Of a DNA stretch of 5,725 bases, positions 1 through 5,638 are shown piece by piece; within the stretch, counting starts at the first letter, position 1, and each line of letters begins with the position of its first letter. The stretch is from positions 1-5,725 of the forward strand of contig VAYV01000214.1 in the NCBI GenBank assembly GCA_005883175.1, written 5' to 3'. The position numbers and the translations under genes are program-made. A model generated the notes under the pieces. It had not been told where the DNA came from and did not search any database. It saw only the letters and a list, made by a program, of their open reading frames with translations. The DNA is from Actinomycetota bacterium. Its GTDB lineage: Bacteria > Actinomycetota > AC-67.

Positions 1-230
1 TGGACCATGTTGGCGATCAGCGAACGCGTGAGGCCGTGGAGCGCGCGGTGCGTGCGCGCGTCCGTCGGCCTGCTCACCGTGAGAACCCCGTCTTGAACGC
101 CGACCGACATCTCGGGGTGGAAGTCGGTCTCGAGCGTCGCTTTCGGCCCTTTCACCGTGATGTGGTTCCCGGACAGGGTGACCTCGACCCCCTGCGGGAT
201 CGCGATCGGGCTCCTTCCAATCCTGCTCAC
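1..230 (-). CDS. rplF: 50S ribosomal protein L6, N-terminal part (runs off the left edge)
   Basis: L6 is a 50S protein that binds 23S rRNA near the sarcin-ricin loop, in the factor-binding region. The first 76 codons are present, starting with a GTG (228-230) that reads VSRIGRSPIAIPQGVEVTL, followed by ITVKGPKATLE. The SRIGxxPIxIPxGV start and the VKGPK motif are family hallmarks. The rest, about 100 residues by family norm, lies beyond base 1. The GTG is chosen because it gives the standard L6 N-terminus. No strong Shine-Dalgarno sequence is visible before it. It follows the rpsH stop by 7 nt, and a three-codon mini-ORF ends on its start codon, so translation is probably coupled to rpsH. Identification is secure; the exact start is slightly less so. 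Confidence 0.95.
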   Translation of the reverse strand, partial: MSRIGRSPIAIPQGVEVTLSGNHITVKGPKATLETDFHPEMSVGVQDGVLTVSRPTDARTHRALHGLTRSLIANMV

Positions 231-237
231 GTCTGCA

Positions 238-636
238 TCACCACACGAAACAGAGCACTTCGCCGCCGGTTCGGTCCTTCTGGGCTTGCTTGTCCGTCAT
301 CAGGCCTTGCGAGGTCGAGATGATCGCGATCCCCAGTCCGCCGAGCACGCGCGGCAATGAGTCACGCTTCGCGTACACGCGCAGCCCCGGTTTCGAGATC
401 CGCTTGATCCCGGTGATCGTCTTCTCCCGGTTCGGCCCGTACTTCAGCGTCACCGTCAACACCGGTCCTTCTTCTGCGCCCGCCACGGCGAAGTCCTCGA
501 TGTATCCCTCGCGCTTCAGGATGTCGGCGATCGCAACCTTCTGCTTGGACGACGGCATTAACACCGCGTCCTGCCCGGCGGTCGTGCCGTTGCGGATGCG
601 GGTCAGCATGTCTGCGATCGGGTCGGTCATCGTCAT
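238..636 (-). CDS. rpsH: 30S ribosomal protein S8
   Basis: S8 is a primary 16S rRNA-binding protein of the central domain; in E. coli it is also the translational repressor of the spc operon. The product is 132 residues, the usual bacterial length. It opens with MTMTDPIADMLTRIRNG and carries the C-terminal rRNA-binding signature STSQG (residues 107-111) followed by GGEVLCFVW. The ATG at 636 is chosen over the in-frame ATG at 630 because MTMTDPIADML matches family N-termini; an upstream in-frame start at 696 would run into rpsN and adds unrelated residues. The gap from rpsN is 7 nt. The Shine-Dalgarno sequence is weak (only GAG next to the start), so the gene probably depends on coupling to rpsN. 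Confidence 0.97.
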   Translation of the reverse strand: MTMTDPIADMLTRIRNGTTAGQDAVLMPSSKQKVAIADILKREGYIEDFAVAGAEEGPVLTVTLKYGPNREKTITGIKRISKPGLRVYAKRDSLPRVLGGLGIAIISTSQGLMTDKQAQKDRTGGEVLCFVW

Positions 637-643
637 CTCGTTA

Positions 644-829
644 TCACCAGCTCGACTTCGTGATGCCCGGGAGCTCGCCGGCGTGGGCGAGCTCACGCAG
701 GCAGATCCTGCAGAGCCCGAACTTGCGGTAGTAAGCGCGCGGGCGGCCGCAGCGCTTGCAACGGTTGTAACCGCGCGAGCTGAACTTCGGCTTGCGCCGC
801 TGCTTCTGGATCAGTGCCGTCTTCGCCAT
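644..829 (-). CDS. rpsN: 30S ribosomal protein S14, short zinc-binding (type Z) form
   Basis: S14 sits in the 30S head next to S3, S10 and S19 and is needed for late head assembly. The product is 61 residues, the length of the zinc (C+) class rather than the roughly 100-residue zinc-free class. Four cysteines lie at C24, C27, C40 and C43 (CxxC-x12-CxxC), with the family motifs GYNRCKRCGRPRAYYRKFGL and CRICLRELA, ending in GITKSSW. The ATG overlaps the rplE stop as TGATG, with a purine-rich GGGAGAGAAG just upstream. By family knowledge this is the zinc-dependent housekeeping copy. Many actinobacteria also carry a zinc-free paralog elsewhere under Zur control; none is in this window. Confidence 0.98.
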   Translation of the reverse strand: MAKTALIQKQRRKPKFSSRGYNRCKRCGRPRAYYRKFGLCRICLRELAHAGELPGITKSSW

Positions 830-1389
830 CAGCTTCTCTCCCGGAAGGGGAACCCGAGCGCGCGCAACAGGGCGCGCGCCTGATCGTCGTTCCCGGCCGT
901 CGTTACGACCGTGATATCCATGCCGCGCACGCGAACGACCCTGTCGTACTCGATCTCGGGGAAGATGAGCTGCTCGGTAACGCCGAACGTGTAGTTGCCC
1001 GAGCCGTCCATCTTCGTCGGCAGGCCGCGGAAGTCGCGGATACGCGGCAATGCGATCGAGAGCAAGCGGTCGAGGAACTCCCACATCCGGTCGCCGCGAA
1101 GCGTGACCTTCGCGCCGATCGCTTGGCCCTCGCGGAGCTTGAAGTTCGCGATCGACTTGCGCGCCTTCGTCACGAGCGCCTTCTGCCCGGTGATCGTCGC
1201 GAGGTCCTTGGTCGCACCCTCGATCAGCTTGGCGTCCTTCAACGCTTCGCCGATCCCCATGTTCAAGATGACCTTGGTCACCCGAGGCACCTGCATCACG
1301 TTCGCGAGACTGAGCTCCTGCTTCAGGGCAGGAACGATCTCGTTGCGGTAGCGCTCTTTCAAGCGTGGCGTGAGCGTCTCCGTGGCCAT
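829..1389 (-). CDS. rplE: 50S ribosomal protein L5
   Basis: L5 binds 5S rRNA and helps mount it in the central protuberance, contacting P-site tRNA and the S13 bridge. The product is 186 residues, near the usual 180-187. Family landmarks are LTPRLKERYRNEIVPAL at the N-terminus, the KVILNMGIGEA block (residues 39-49), ITGQKALVTKARKSIANFKL (residues 66-85) and the RDFRGL block (118-123), ending in GFPF plus a short tail. The ATG at 1389 is preferred: it overlaps the rplX stop as TGATG and has GGAGG upstream at 1399-1403. The longer in-frame reading from 1482 adds 31 residues that are only the rplX coding sequence in another frame. Confidence 0.98.
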   Translation of the reverse strand: MATETLTPRLKERYRNEIVPALKQELSLANVMQVPRVTKVILNMGIGEALKDAKLIEGATKDLATITGQKALVTKARKSIANFKLREGQAIGAKVTLRGDRMWEFLDRLLSIALPRIRDFRGLPTKMDGSGNYTFGVTEQLIFPEIEYDRVVRVRGMDITVVTTAGNDDQARALLRALGFPFRERS

Positions 1390-1715
1390 CAGATCTTGCC
1401 TCCGCACTGCTTGCAGACGCGCTCTTTCCCGTCCGGTCCCATCGCATGACCGACGCGCGTCGGCTTGCCACACGACGGGCAAACGACCGCGAGGTTGGAG
1501 ATGTCGAGCGGCATCTCTTTGGTGATGATGCCGCCCTGCATCCCGCCGCCAGACTTCGTCGGACGCACGGTCTCGTGACGCTTGACCTGGTTCACGCCTT
1601 CGACCATGACCCTCGCACGGTTCGGGTACACATTGACGACCCGGCCCTGCTTGCCGCGATCCTTCCCGCTCAGCACCTCGACCGTGTCGCCCTTCTTGAT
1701 CTTCAGCCCCGGCAC
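1389..1715 (-). CDS. rplX: 50S ribosomal protein L24 with a C-terminal four-cysteine motif
   Basis: L24 is an assembly initiator that binds the 5' end of 23S rRNA near the exit tunnel. The product is 108 residues. The KOW-type core KIKKGDTVEVLSGKDRGKQG lies at residues 5-24, followed by VMVEGVNQVKRH (37-48) and GGIITKEMPLDISN (61-74). The C-terminus has C79-x2-C82 and C101-x2-C104, a likely zinc ribbon; this form is known in some bacterial L24 proteins, while others have lost the cysteines. The start is GTG, 2 nt after the rplN TAG stop, with GGAGG at 1726-1730. It begins MPGLKIKKGD, three residues longer than the common MxIKKGD start, but no ATG or GTG lies closer to the core. Confidence 0.97.
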   Translation of the reverse strand: MPGLKIKKGDTVEVLSGKDRGKQGRVVNVYPNRARVMVEGVNQVKRHETVRPTKSGGGMQGGIITKEMPLDISNLAVVCPSCGKPTRVGHAMGPDGKERVCKQCGGKI

Positions 1716-1717
1716 CT

Positions 1718-2086
1718 CTACAGCACCTCCGGAGCCAACGAGATGATCTTCATAAATCGCTTCTCCCTCAGCTCCCGCGCAACCGGCCCGAAGATCCGGG
1801 TCCCACGCGGATTCATCTGATCGTTGATAAGAACCGCAGCGTTCTCGTCGAAGCGGATGTACGACCCGTCCGGCCGCCGCCGCTCCTTCCGTGTGCGAAC
1901 GACAACGGCTTTGACGACCTCACCCTTCTTCACCGGAGCACCGGGCAAGGCGTCCTTCACGGACGCGACGATGATGTCCCCGATCCCGGCATACCGACGG
2001 CCGGAACCGCCGAGCACCCGGATGCAGAGGATCTCTCTCGCCCCCGTGTTGTCCGCGACCTTCAGCCGCGATTCTTGTTGGATCAT
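1718..2086 (-). CDS. rplN: 50S ribosomal protein L14
   Basis: L14 binds 23S rRNA and forms an intersubunit bridge with 16S rRNA; it is also the docking site for the silencing factor RsfS. The product is exactly 122 residues, the standard bacterial length. Conserved stretches are MIQQESRLKVADNTGAREI at the start, IRVLGGSGRRYAGIGD, VVVRTRKERRRPDGSYIRFD, the NPRGTRIFGPVARELR signature and the terminal KIISLAPEVL. The ATG at 2086 shares its A with the rpsQ TAA stop (TAATG). A longer in-frame reading from 2122 adds 12 residues that belong to rpsQ in another frame and is rejected. In E. coli this is the first spc-operon gene after a promoter; here no room for one exists. Confidence 0.98.
   Translation of the reverse strand: MIQQESRLKVADNTGAREILCIRVLGGSGRRYAGIGDIIVASVKDALPGAPVKKGEVVKAVVVRTRKERRRPDGSYIRFDENAAVLINDQMNPRGTRIFGPVARELREKRFMKIISLAPEVL
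1726..1730 (-). promoter_or_regulatory. Shine-Dalgarno sequence for rplX
   Basis: GGAGG lies 10 nt before the rplX GTG, within the last codons of rplN. The spacing is slightly long but supports the GTG at 1715 as the start. Confidence 0.6.
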
Positions 2087-2346
2087 TACTTCGCCTTCTC
2101 CAGGACCTCGGCGACGCGCCACCGCTTCGTCTTCGACAACGGACGAGTCTCCGAGATGCGAACGAGGTCACCGACGCCGCACGTGTTCGCGTCATCATGC
2201 GCCTTGTACTTCGTCAGCCGGCGCTGCGTCTTGCCGTAGAGCGGATGACGGAACGTGTCGCGCACCGCGACGACCACCGTCTTGTCCATCTTGTCGCTCA
2301 CGACGACGCCGACGCGCGTTTTCCGGCTGCTCGAACGATCCACCAT
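2086..2346 (-). CDS. rpsQ: 30S ribosomal protein S17
   Basis: S17 is a primary 16S rRNA-binding protein of the 5' domain with an OB fold. The product is 86 residues, matching the family. Visible signatures are RVGVVVSDKMDKTVVVAV (residues 11-28), HPLYGKTQRRLTKYKAHD (34-51), the CGVGDLVRI block (56-64) and ETRPLSKTKRWRV (66-78). The ATG overlaps the rpmC stop as TAATG and is preceded by a strong GGAGGA at 2353-2358. It is the last gene of the classical S10 operon and runs straight into rplN with a 1-nt overlap. Confidence 0.98.
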   Translation of the reverse strand: MVDRSSSRKTRVGVVVSDKMDKTVVVAVRDTFRHPLYGKTQRRLTKYKAHDDANTCGVGDLVRISETRPLSKTKRWRVAEVLEKAK

Positions 2347-2570
2347 TACGCTTCCTCCGCCGCAGCGCCTTCGAGCACCGCGAGCTCTCGCTCGCGGATC
2401 ACCGTCAGGATCCGCGCGATCTCTTTCCGCATGATCTTGATAGCCATCGGGTTGTCGAGCTGCCCGGTGACCAGCTGGAACCGAAGATTGAACAGCTCTT
2501 CCTTCGCCTCCGCGAGCTTTGTCTCCAGCTCCTCGTCGGAGAGGTCACGCAATTCCTCGGGCTTCGTCAC
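2346..2570 (-). CDS. rpmC: 50S ribosomal protein L29
   Basis: L29 lies at the polypeptide exit site next to L23 and contributes to the binding surface for targeting factors. The product is 74 residues, slightly longer than the usual 60-70 because of an Ala/Glu-rich end (LEGAAAEEA). The family pattern is clear: ELRDLSDEELETKLAEAKEE, then LFNLRFQLVTGQLDNP and IMRKEIARILTVIRERE, forming the helical hairpin. The start is GTG, one base after the rplP TGA stop, with a purine-rich AAGAGGG just upstream inside rplP. The stop overlaps rpsQ. Confidence 0.97.
   Translation of the reverse strand: MTKPEELRDLSDEELETKLAEAKEELFNLRFQLVTGQLDNPMAIKIMRKEIARILTVIRERELAVLEGAAAEEA
2353..2358 (-). promoter_or_regulatory. 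Strong Shine-Dalgarno sequence for rpsQ
   Basis: GGAGGA lies 6 nt before the rpsQ ATG, inside the last codons of rpmC. It is among the best ribosome binding sites in the window and fixes the ATG at 2346. Confidence 0.75.
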
Positions 2571-2571
2571 G

Positions 2572-2883
<312 letters not shown>

Positions 2884-3852
2884 CTATGCCTCGTCCTTCG
2901 GAACTTCGGTCGTTGTGTCGGGTGCTTTCGGTTCGGTCTGAGGCTCGGCCTTCGGCTCGGCCTTTTGCTCGGCGGCCGGCGCCGCCTTCGGAGCAGCCGG
3001 TGCCTTCGGCGCGCGAGCCGGTCCCCCGCCTCGAGGCGCGCGCGTTCCGGTTCCGCGCCCGGCCGGCTTTGCGCCGCGACCGGGTGCACCGCGTCCGCCG
3101 GGCCGCTCGCGCGGCGCGCGCTCTCGGGGCGGGATGACGGCCGGGATCAGGTCTCCCGATGCCGCCGCGCGCGCCCGCGCCTTCGCGAGCTCGGCTTCCT
3201 TCTCTTCGACCGTCGGCATCACGTCCCCGCGGTAGATCCACACCTTCACGCCGATGCGGCCGCCGAACTGCGTATGCGCTTCGCGCATGCCGTAGTCGAT
3301 GTCCGCGCGCAGGGTGTGTAGTGGGACCCGCCCTTCGCGGTACCACTCCGATCGGCTCATCTCGGCGCCGCCCAAACGGCCGCCGACCTGCACGCGGATG
3401 CCCTTCGCGCCGGCGCGCATCGCCGTCTGCACCCCGCGACGCATCGCGCGGCGGAACGAGACGCGGCCGACGAGCTGCTCGGCGATCCCCTGCGCGACGA
3501 GCGGCGCTTCGAGCTCGGGCTGCTTGATCTCGAACACGTTCAGCTGGATGTTGTCCTTATGCGTGATGTTCTTTAGGTCGTCGCGGATGCGGTCGACCTC
3601 CGCTCCGCGCCGACCGATCACGATGCCCGGACGCGCGGTGTGGATGTCGACCTGGATGCGGTCTTCACCCTTACGTTCGATGTCGACGCGCGAGATGCCG
3701 GCGTGGGACAGCGTCTTCTGGATGTACTGGCGAACGCGAATGTCTTCCTGAAGCCACGCCTGATACGACTTGTCTGCGTACCAGCGCGAATGCCACTCGT
3801 AGTTCGGGTTCGCGCCGAGGCGGAAGCCGTTCGGGTTGATCTTGTGACCCAC
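2884..3852 (-). CDS. rpsC: 30S ribosomal protein S3 with a long low-complexity C-terminal tail
   Basis: S3 lies on the solvent side of the 30S head, at the mRNA entry channel, with S10 and S14. The product is 322 residues against about 210-235 for most bacteria. The core is standard: MGHKINPNGFRLG at the start, a KH domain with the GRRG loop at residues 80-83, and the C-terminal domain with RVQVGGRLGGAEMSR (153-167) and GVKVWIYRGD (201-210). From about residue 213 the sequence becomes an extension: a charged helix-like stretch (EEKEAELAKARARAAA), a basic Gly/Arg/Pro part (about 242-282), an Ala/Pro/Lys part, and an acidic end with repeated AEPK. Extended S3 tails are known in actinobacteria. 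The start is GTG, overlapping the rplV stop as TAGTG, with strong GGGAGG at 3857-3862. Confidence 0.97.
   Translation of the reverse strand: MGHKINPNGFRLGANPNYEWHSRWYADKSYQAWLQEDIRVRQYIQKTLSHAGISRVDIERKGEDRIQVDIHTARPGIVIGRRGAEVDRIRDDLKNITHKDNIQLNVFEIKQPELEAPLVAQGIAEQLVGRVSFRRAMRRGVQTAMRAGAKGIRVQVGGRLGGAEMSRSEWYREGRVPLHTLRADIDYGMREAHTQFGGRIGVKVWIYRGDVMPTVEEKEAELAKARARAAASGDLIPAVIPPRERAPRERPGGRGAPGRGAKPAGRGTGTRAPRGGGPARAPKAPAAPKAAPAAEQKAEPKAEPQTEPKAPDTTTEVPKDEA
2942..2970. repeat. 12-bp tandem repeat inside the S3 tail
   Basis: The unit ggctcggccttc occurs at 2942-2953 and again at 2954-2965 with its last base changed, followed by a degenerate partial copy. On the coding strand it encodes the repeated KAEP/AEPK units near S3 residues 297-304. 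It is in frame and probably reflects slippage-driven growth of the tail. Confidence 0.6.
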
Positions 3853-4211
3853 TATGCCTCCCTCGGCTCAACACAGATGGTGATGTGAACCGTGCGCTTG
3901 TTGATCCGATACGCACGGCCTTGCGCGCGCGGCATGTACCGCTTGAGCGTGACGCCCTCGTCGGCCCATGCGCGCGAGACGAACAAGGTGCTCGGCTCGG
4001 CGTTGAACACGAACTGCGCGTTCGCAACGGCGGCGTCGAGCACCTTGCCGACGTCGTGCGCCGCCGACTTGCGCGAGAACGCCAGCACGCGGCGCGCCTC
4101 CTCGACGTGGAGCCCGCGGATCTGGTTCAGTAGGAAGCGCACCTTGTTCGGCGCGATGCGCGCGTGCTTCACGCTTGCGCGCGCTTCCCTCGTCGCTTGG
4201 CCGTTCGCCAT
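3852..4211 (-). CDS. rplV: 50S ribosomal protein L22
   Basis: L22 binds 23S rRNA and sends a long beta-hairpin into the nascent-peptide tunnel, forming the constriction with L4; changes in this loop give macrolide resistance in other bacteria. With the ATG at 4211 the product is 119 residues. The family features are RIAPNKVRFLLNQIRG (residues 18-33), the VLDAAVANAQ helix (57-66) and the hairpin, roughly residues 80-106, including LKRYMPRAQGRAYRINKRT. No insertion or deletion in the hairpin is obvious. A GTG at 4214 directly before the ATG would add one residue; the ATG is preferred because it forms the TGATG overlap with the rpsS stop seen elsewhere in this operon. Confidence 0.97.
   Translation of the reverse strand: MANGQATREARASVKHARIAPNKVRFLLNQIRGLHVEEARRVLAFSRKSAAHDVGKVLDAAVANAQFVFNAEPSTLFVSRAWADEGVTLKRYMPRAQGRAYRINKRTVHITICVEPREA
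3857..3862 (-). promoter_or_regulatory. Strong Shine-Dalgarno sequence for rpsC
   Basis: GGGAGG on the coding strand lies 4 nt before the rpsC GTG start and inside the end of rplV. It supports the GTG as the true start although the gene overlaps the previous stop codon. Confidence 0.75.
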
Positions 4212-4510
4212 CACTTCACCGTCGTCGCTTTCTCGGCTGCCTGCGCCGAGCCGCCGCGCGAGTGACCCTTGAAGATCCGCGTCACCGCGAACTCGCCCAG
4301 CTTGTGGCCCACCATGGACTCGGAGATGTAGACGGGAACGTGCTTCCGGCCGTCGTGGACGGCGATCGTCAGCCCGACCATCTCGGGCGTGATCGTCGAG
4401 CGGCGCGACCAGGTCTTGATCACGCGCCGGTCGCCTCTGCGCCGCGACTCCTCGACCTTCTTCATGAGGTGGTCGTCGACGAACGGCCCCTTCTTCAGAC
4501 TCCGCGCCAT
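4211..4510 (-). CDS. rpsS: 30S ribosomal protein S19
   Basis: S19 is in the 30S head, works with S13 and contacts the A-site finger and L5 in intersubunit bridges. The product is 99 residues, a little longer than the common 91-95 because of an Ala/Ser/Thr/Lys tail (about residues 87-99). The conserved core includes MARSLKKGPFVDDHLMKKVE, IKTWSRRSTITPEMVG (31-46), HDGRKHVPVYISESMVGHKL (52-71) and GEFAVTRIFKGHS. The ATG lies 3 nt after the rplB TAA stop, with an AGAAGGG purine tract upstream. Confidence 0.98.
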   Translation of the reverse strand: MARSLKKGPFVDDHLMKKVEESRRRGDRRVIKTWSRRSTITPEMVGLTIAVHDGRKHVPVYISESMVGHKLGEFAVTRIFKGHSRGGSAQAAEKATTVK

Positions 4511-4513
4511 CCC

Positions 4514-5344
4514 TTAACCCTTCTTCTTCGTCTTACGCCGGCGTTGGATCAGCCGGTCCGATGCCTTGCGCTTGCGCGTGCGACCTTCGGGCTTGCCCCA
4601 CGGCGTCGTCGGGTGACGTCCGCCAGAGGACTTGCCCTCGCCGCCGCCGAGCGGGTGGTCGACCGGGTTCATCACGACCCCGCGCACGTGCGGCCGGCGA
4701 CCCTTGTACCGCGTGCGGCCGGCCTTGCCCCAGTTGATGAGCTCCCACTCGGCGTTGCCGACCTCACCGACGGTCGCGCGGCAGGCCGCCTCCACCAAGC
4801 GGATCTCTCCCGAGGGCATGCGCAGGTGTGCGTGCTTCCCCTCTTTGGCGAGCAGCTGCACGCTGGTCCCCGCCGAGCGCGCGATCTTCGCGCCGCCGCC
4901 CGGCCGCAGCTCCACACCGTGCACGATCGTCCCGATGGGGATGTTGCGCAGCGGCAAGGCGTTCCCGGGCTTGATGTCCGCGCCTTCGCCGGACTCGAGC
5001 ACGTCACCGACGCGCAGCTTGTCCGGCGCCAAGATGTACCGCTTCTCCCCGTCGCGGTAGTGCAGCAGCGCGATGCGCGCGTTGCGGTTCGGGTCGTACT
5101 CGATCGAGAACACCTTCGCCGGGATCCCGTCCTTGTTCCGACGGAAGTCGACGATGCGGTAGCGGCGCTTGTTCCCGCCGCCACGGTACCGCGCGGTCGT
5201 GCGTCCGTGCGCGTTCCGTCCGCCGGAGCTCTTAACCGGCTTGGTCAGCCCCTTCTCGGGGCGCGACCGCGTCAGCTCCGAATAGTCGGAGCCGCTCGCG
5301 CCGCGGCGTCCCGGCGTCGTTGGCTTGTACCGTCTGATGCCCAT
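4514..5344 (-). CDS. rplB: 50S ribosomal protein L2
   Basis: L2 is one of the most conserved 23S rRNA-binding proteins; it is needed for subunit association and supports the peptidyl transferase region. The product is 276 residues, the usual 273-280. The N-terminal extension and OB-like domain include GRNAHGRTTARYRGGGNKRR (residues 42-61) and VFSIEYDPNRNARIALLHY (78-96). The SH3-like domain includes PLRNIPIGT (131-139) and HLRMPSGE (173-180). The C-terminus has RGVVMNPVDHPLGGGEG (221-237), GGRHPTTPWGKPEGRTRKRK (241-260) and a very basic end. The position that is commonly a second His in the DHPHGGGEG loop is Leu232 here. The ATG is 3 nt after the rplW TAG stop, with AGGT upstream. Confidence 0.98.
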   Translation of the reverse strand: MGIRRYKPTTPGRRGASGSDYSELTRSRPEKGLTKPVKSSGGRNAHGRTTARYRGGGNKRRYRIVDFRRNKDGIPAKVFSIEYDPNRNARIALLHYRDGEKRYILAPDKLRVGDVLESGEGADIKPGNALPLRNIPIGTIVHGVELRPGGGAKIARSAGTSVQLLAKEGKHAHLRMPSGEIRLVEAACRATVGEVGNAEWELINWGKAGRTRYKGRRPHVRGVVMNPVDHPLGGGEGKSSGGRHPTTPWGKPEGRTRKRKASDRLIQRRRKTKKKG

Positions 5345-5347
5345 CGT

Positions 5348-5638
5348 CTACCTGCTCGGGTTGAAGATCTCGATCGTGTCGCCCTCGGCGAGGGTGACGA
5401 CCGCACGCTTCTGTGAGGCGCGCGTGCCCAGCGTGTATCGGGTTCGCTTCTGCTTACCGCGCCGCCACATCGTGTTCACGCGGAGCACCTTCACGTCGAA
5501 GATACGCTGCACGGCATCCTTGATCTCGGTCTTGTTGGCTTCCGGATGCACGACGAACGTGTATACGCCGCCGTCGAGCGCCCCGTACGACTTCTCCGAG
5601 ACGACCGGAGCGAGGATGATGTCGCGCGGATCTTTCAC
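5348..5638 (-). CDS. rplW: 50S ribosomal protein L23
   Basis: L23 sits at the tunnel exit and is the docking site for trigger factor and the signal recognition particle. The product is 96 residues, normal for bacteria. It opens KDPRDIILAPVVSEKSY; Glu15 in VSEK aligns with E. coli Glu18, the trigger-factor contact. FVVHPEANKTEIKDAVQRIF (residues 28-47), VKVLRVNTM (49-57) and the loop rich in Arg/Lys (59-67) follow the family. The start is GTG (5636-5638) and overlaps the rplD TGA stop as GTGA. There is no better start closer to the core. Confidence 0.97.
   Translation of the reverse strand: MKDPRDIILAPVVSEKSYGALDGGVYTFVVHPEANKTEIKDAVQRIFDVKVLRVNTMWRRGKQKRTRYTLGTRASQKRAVVTLAEGDTIEIFNPSR

Noticed and set aside
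644..1471. A long minus-strand reading that fuses extra sequence in front of S14
   Set aside because: The part upstream of the S14 ATG is an out-of-frame reading of rplE, which is clearly coding in its own frame; the TGATG junction marks the true S14 start.
2087..2122. An upstream in-frame start giving L14 12 more residues
   Set aside because: L14 is precisely 122 residues from the ATG at 2086, matching the family, and the added residues are rpsQ sequence in another frame.
4261..4320. Possible terminator or promoter at the gene borders of the S10 half
   Set aside because: No gap exceeds 7 nt and no GC hairpin followed by a T-tract on the coding strand was seen; GC-rich palindromic bits are expected at this base composition.
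4175..5416. A 413-codon open frame on the plus strand antisense to rplB, rpsS and part of rplW
   Set aside because: It mirrors strongly conserved minus-strand genes, has an Arg/Leu/Ala-rich composition typical of the antisense of GC-rich coding sequence, and shows no recognisable domain.
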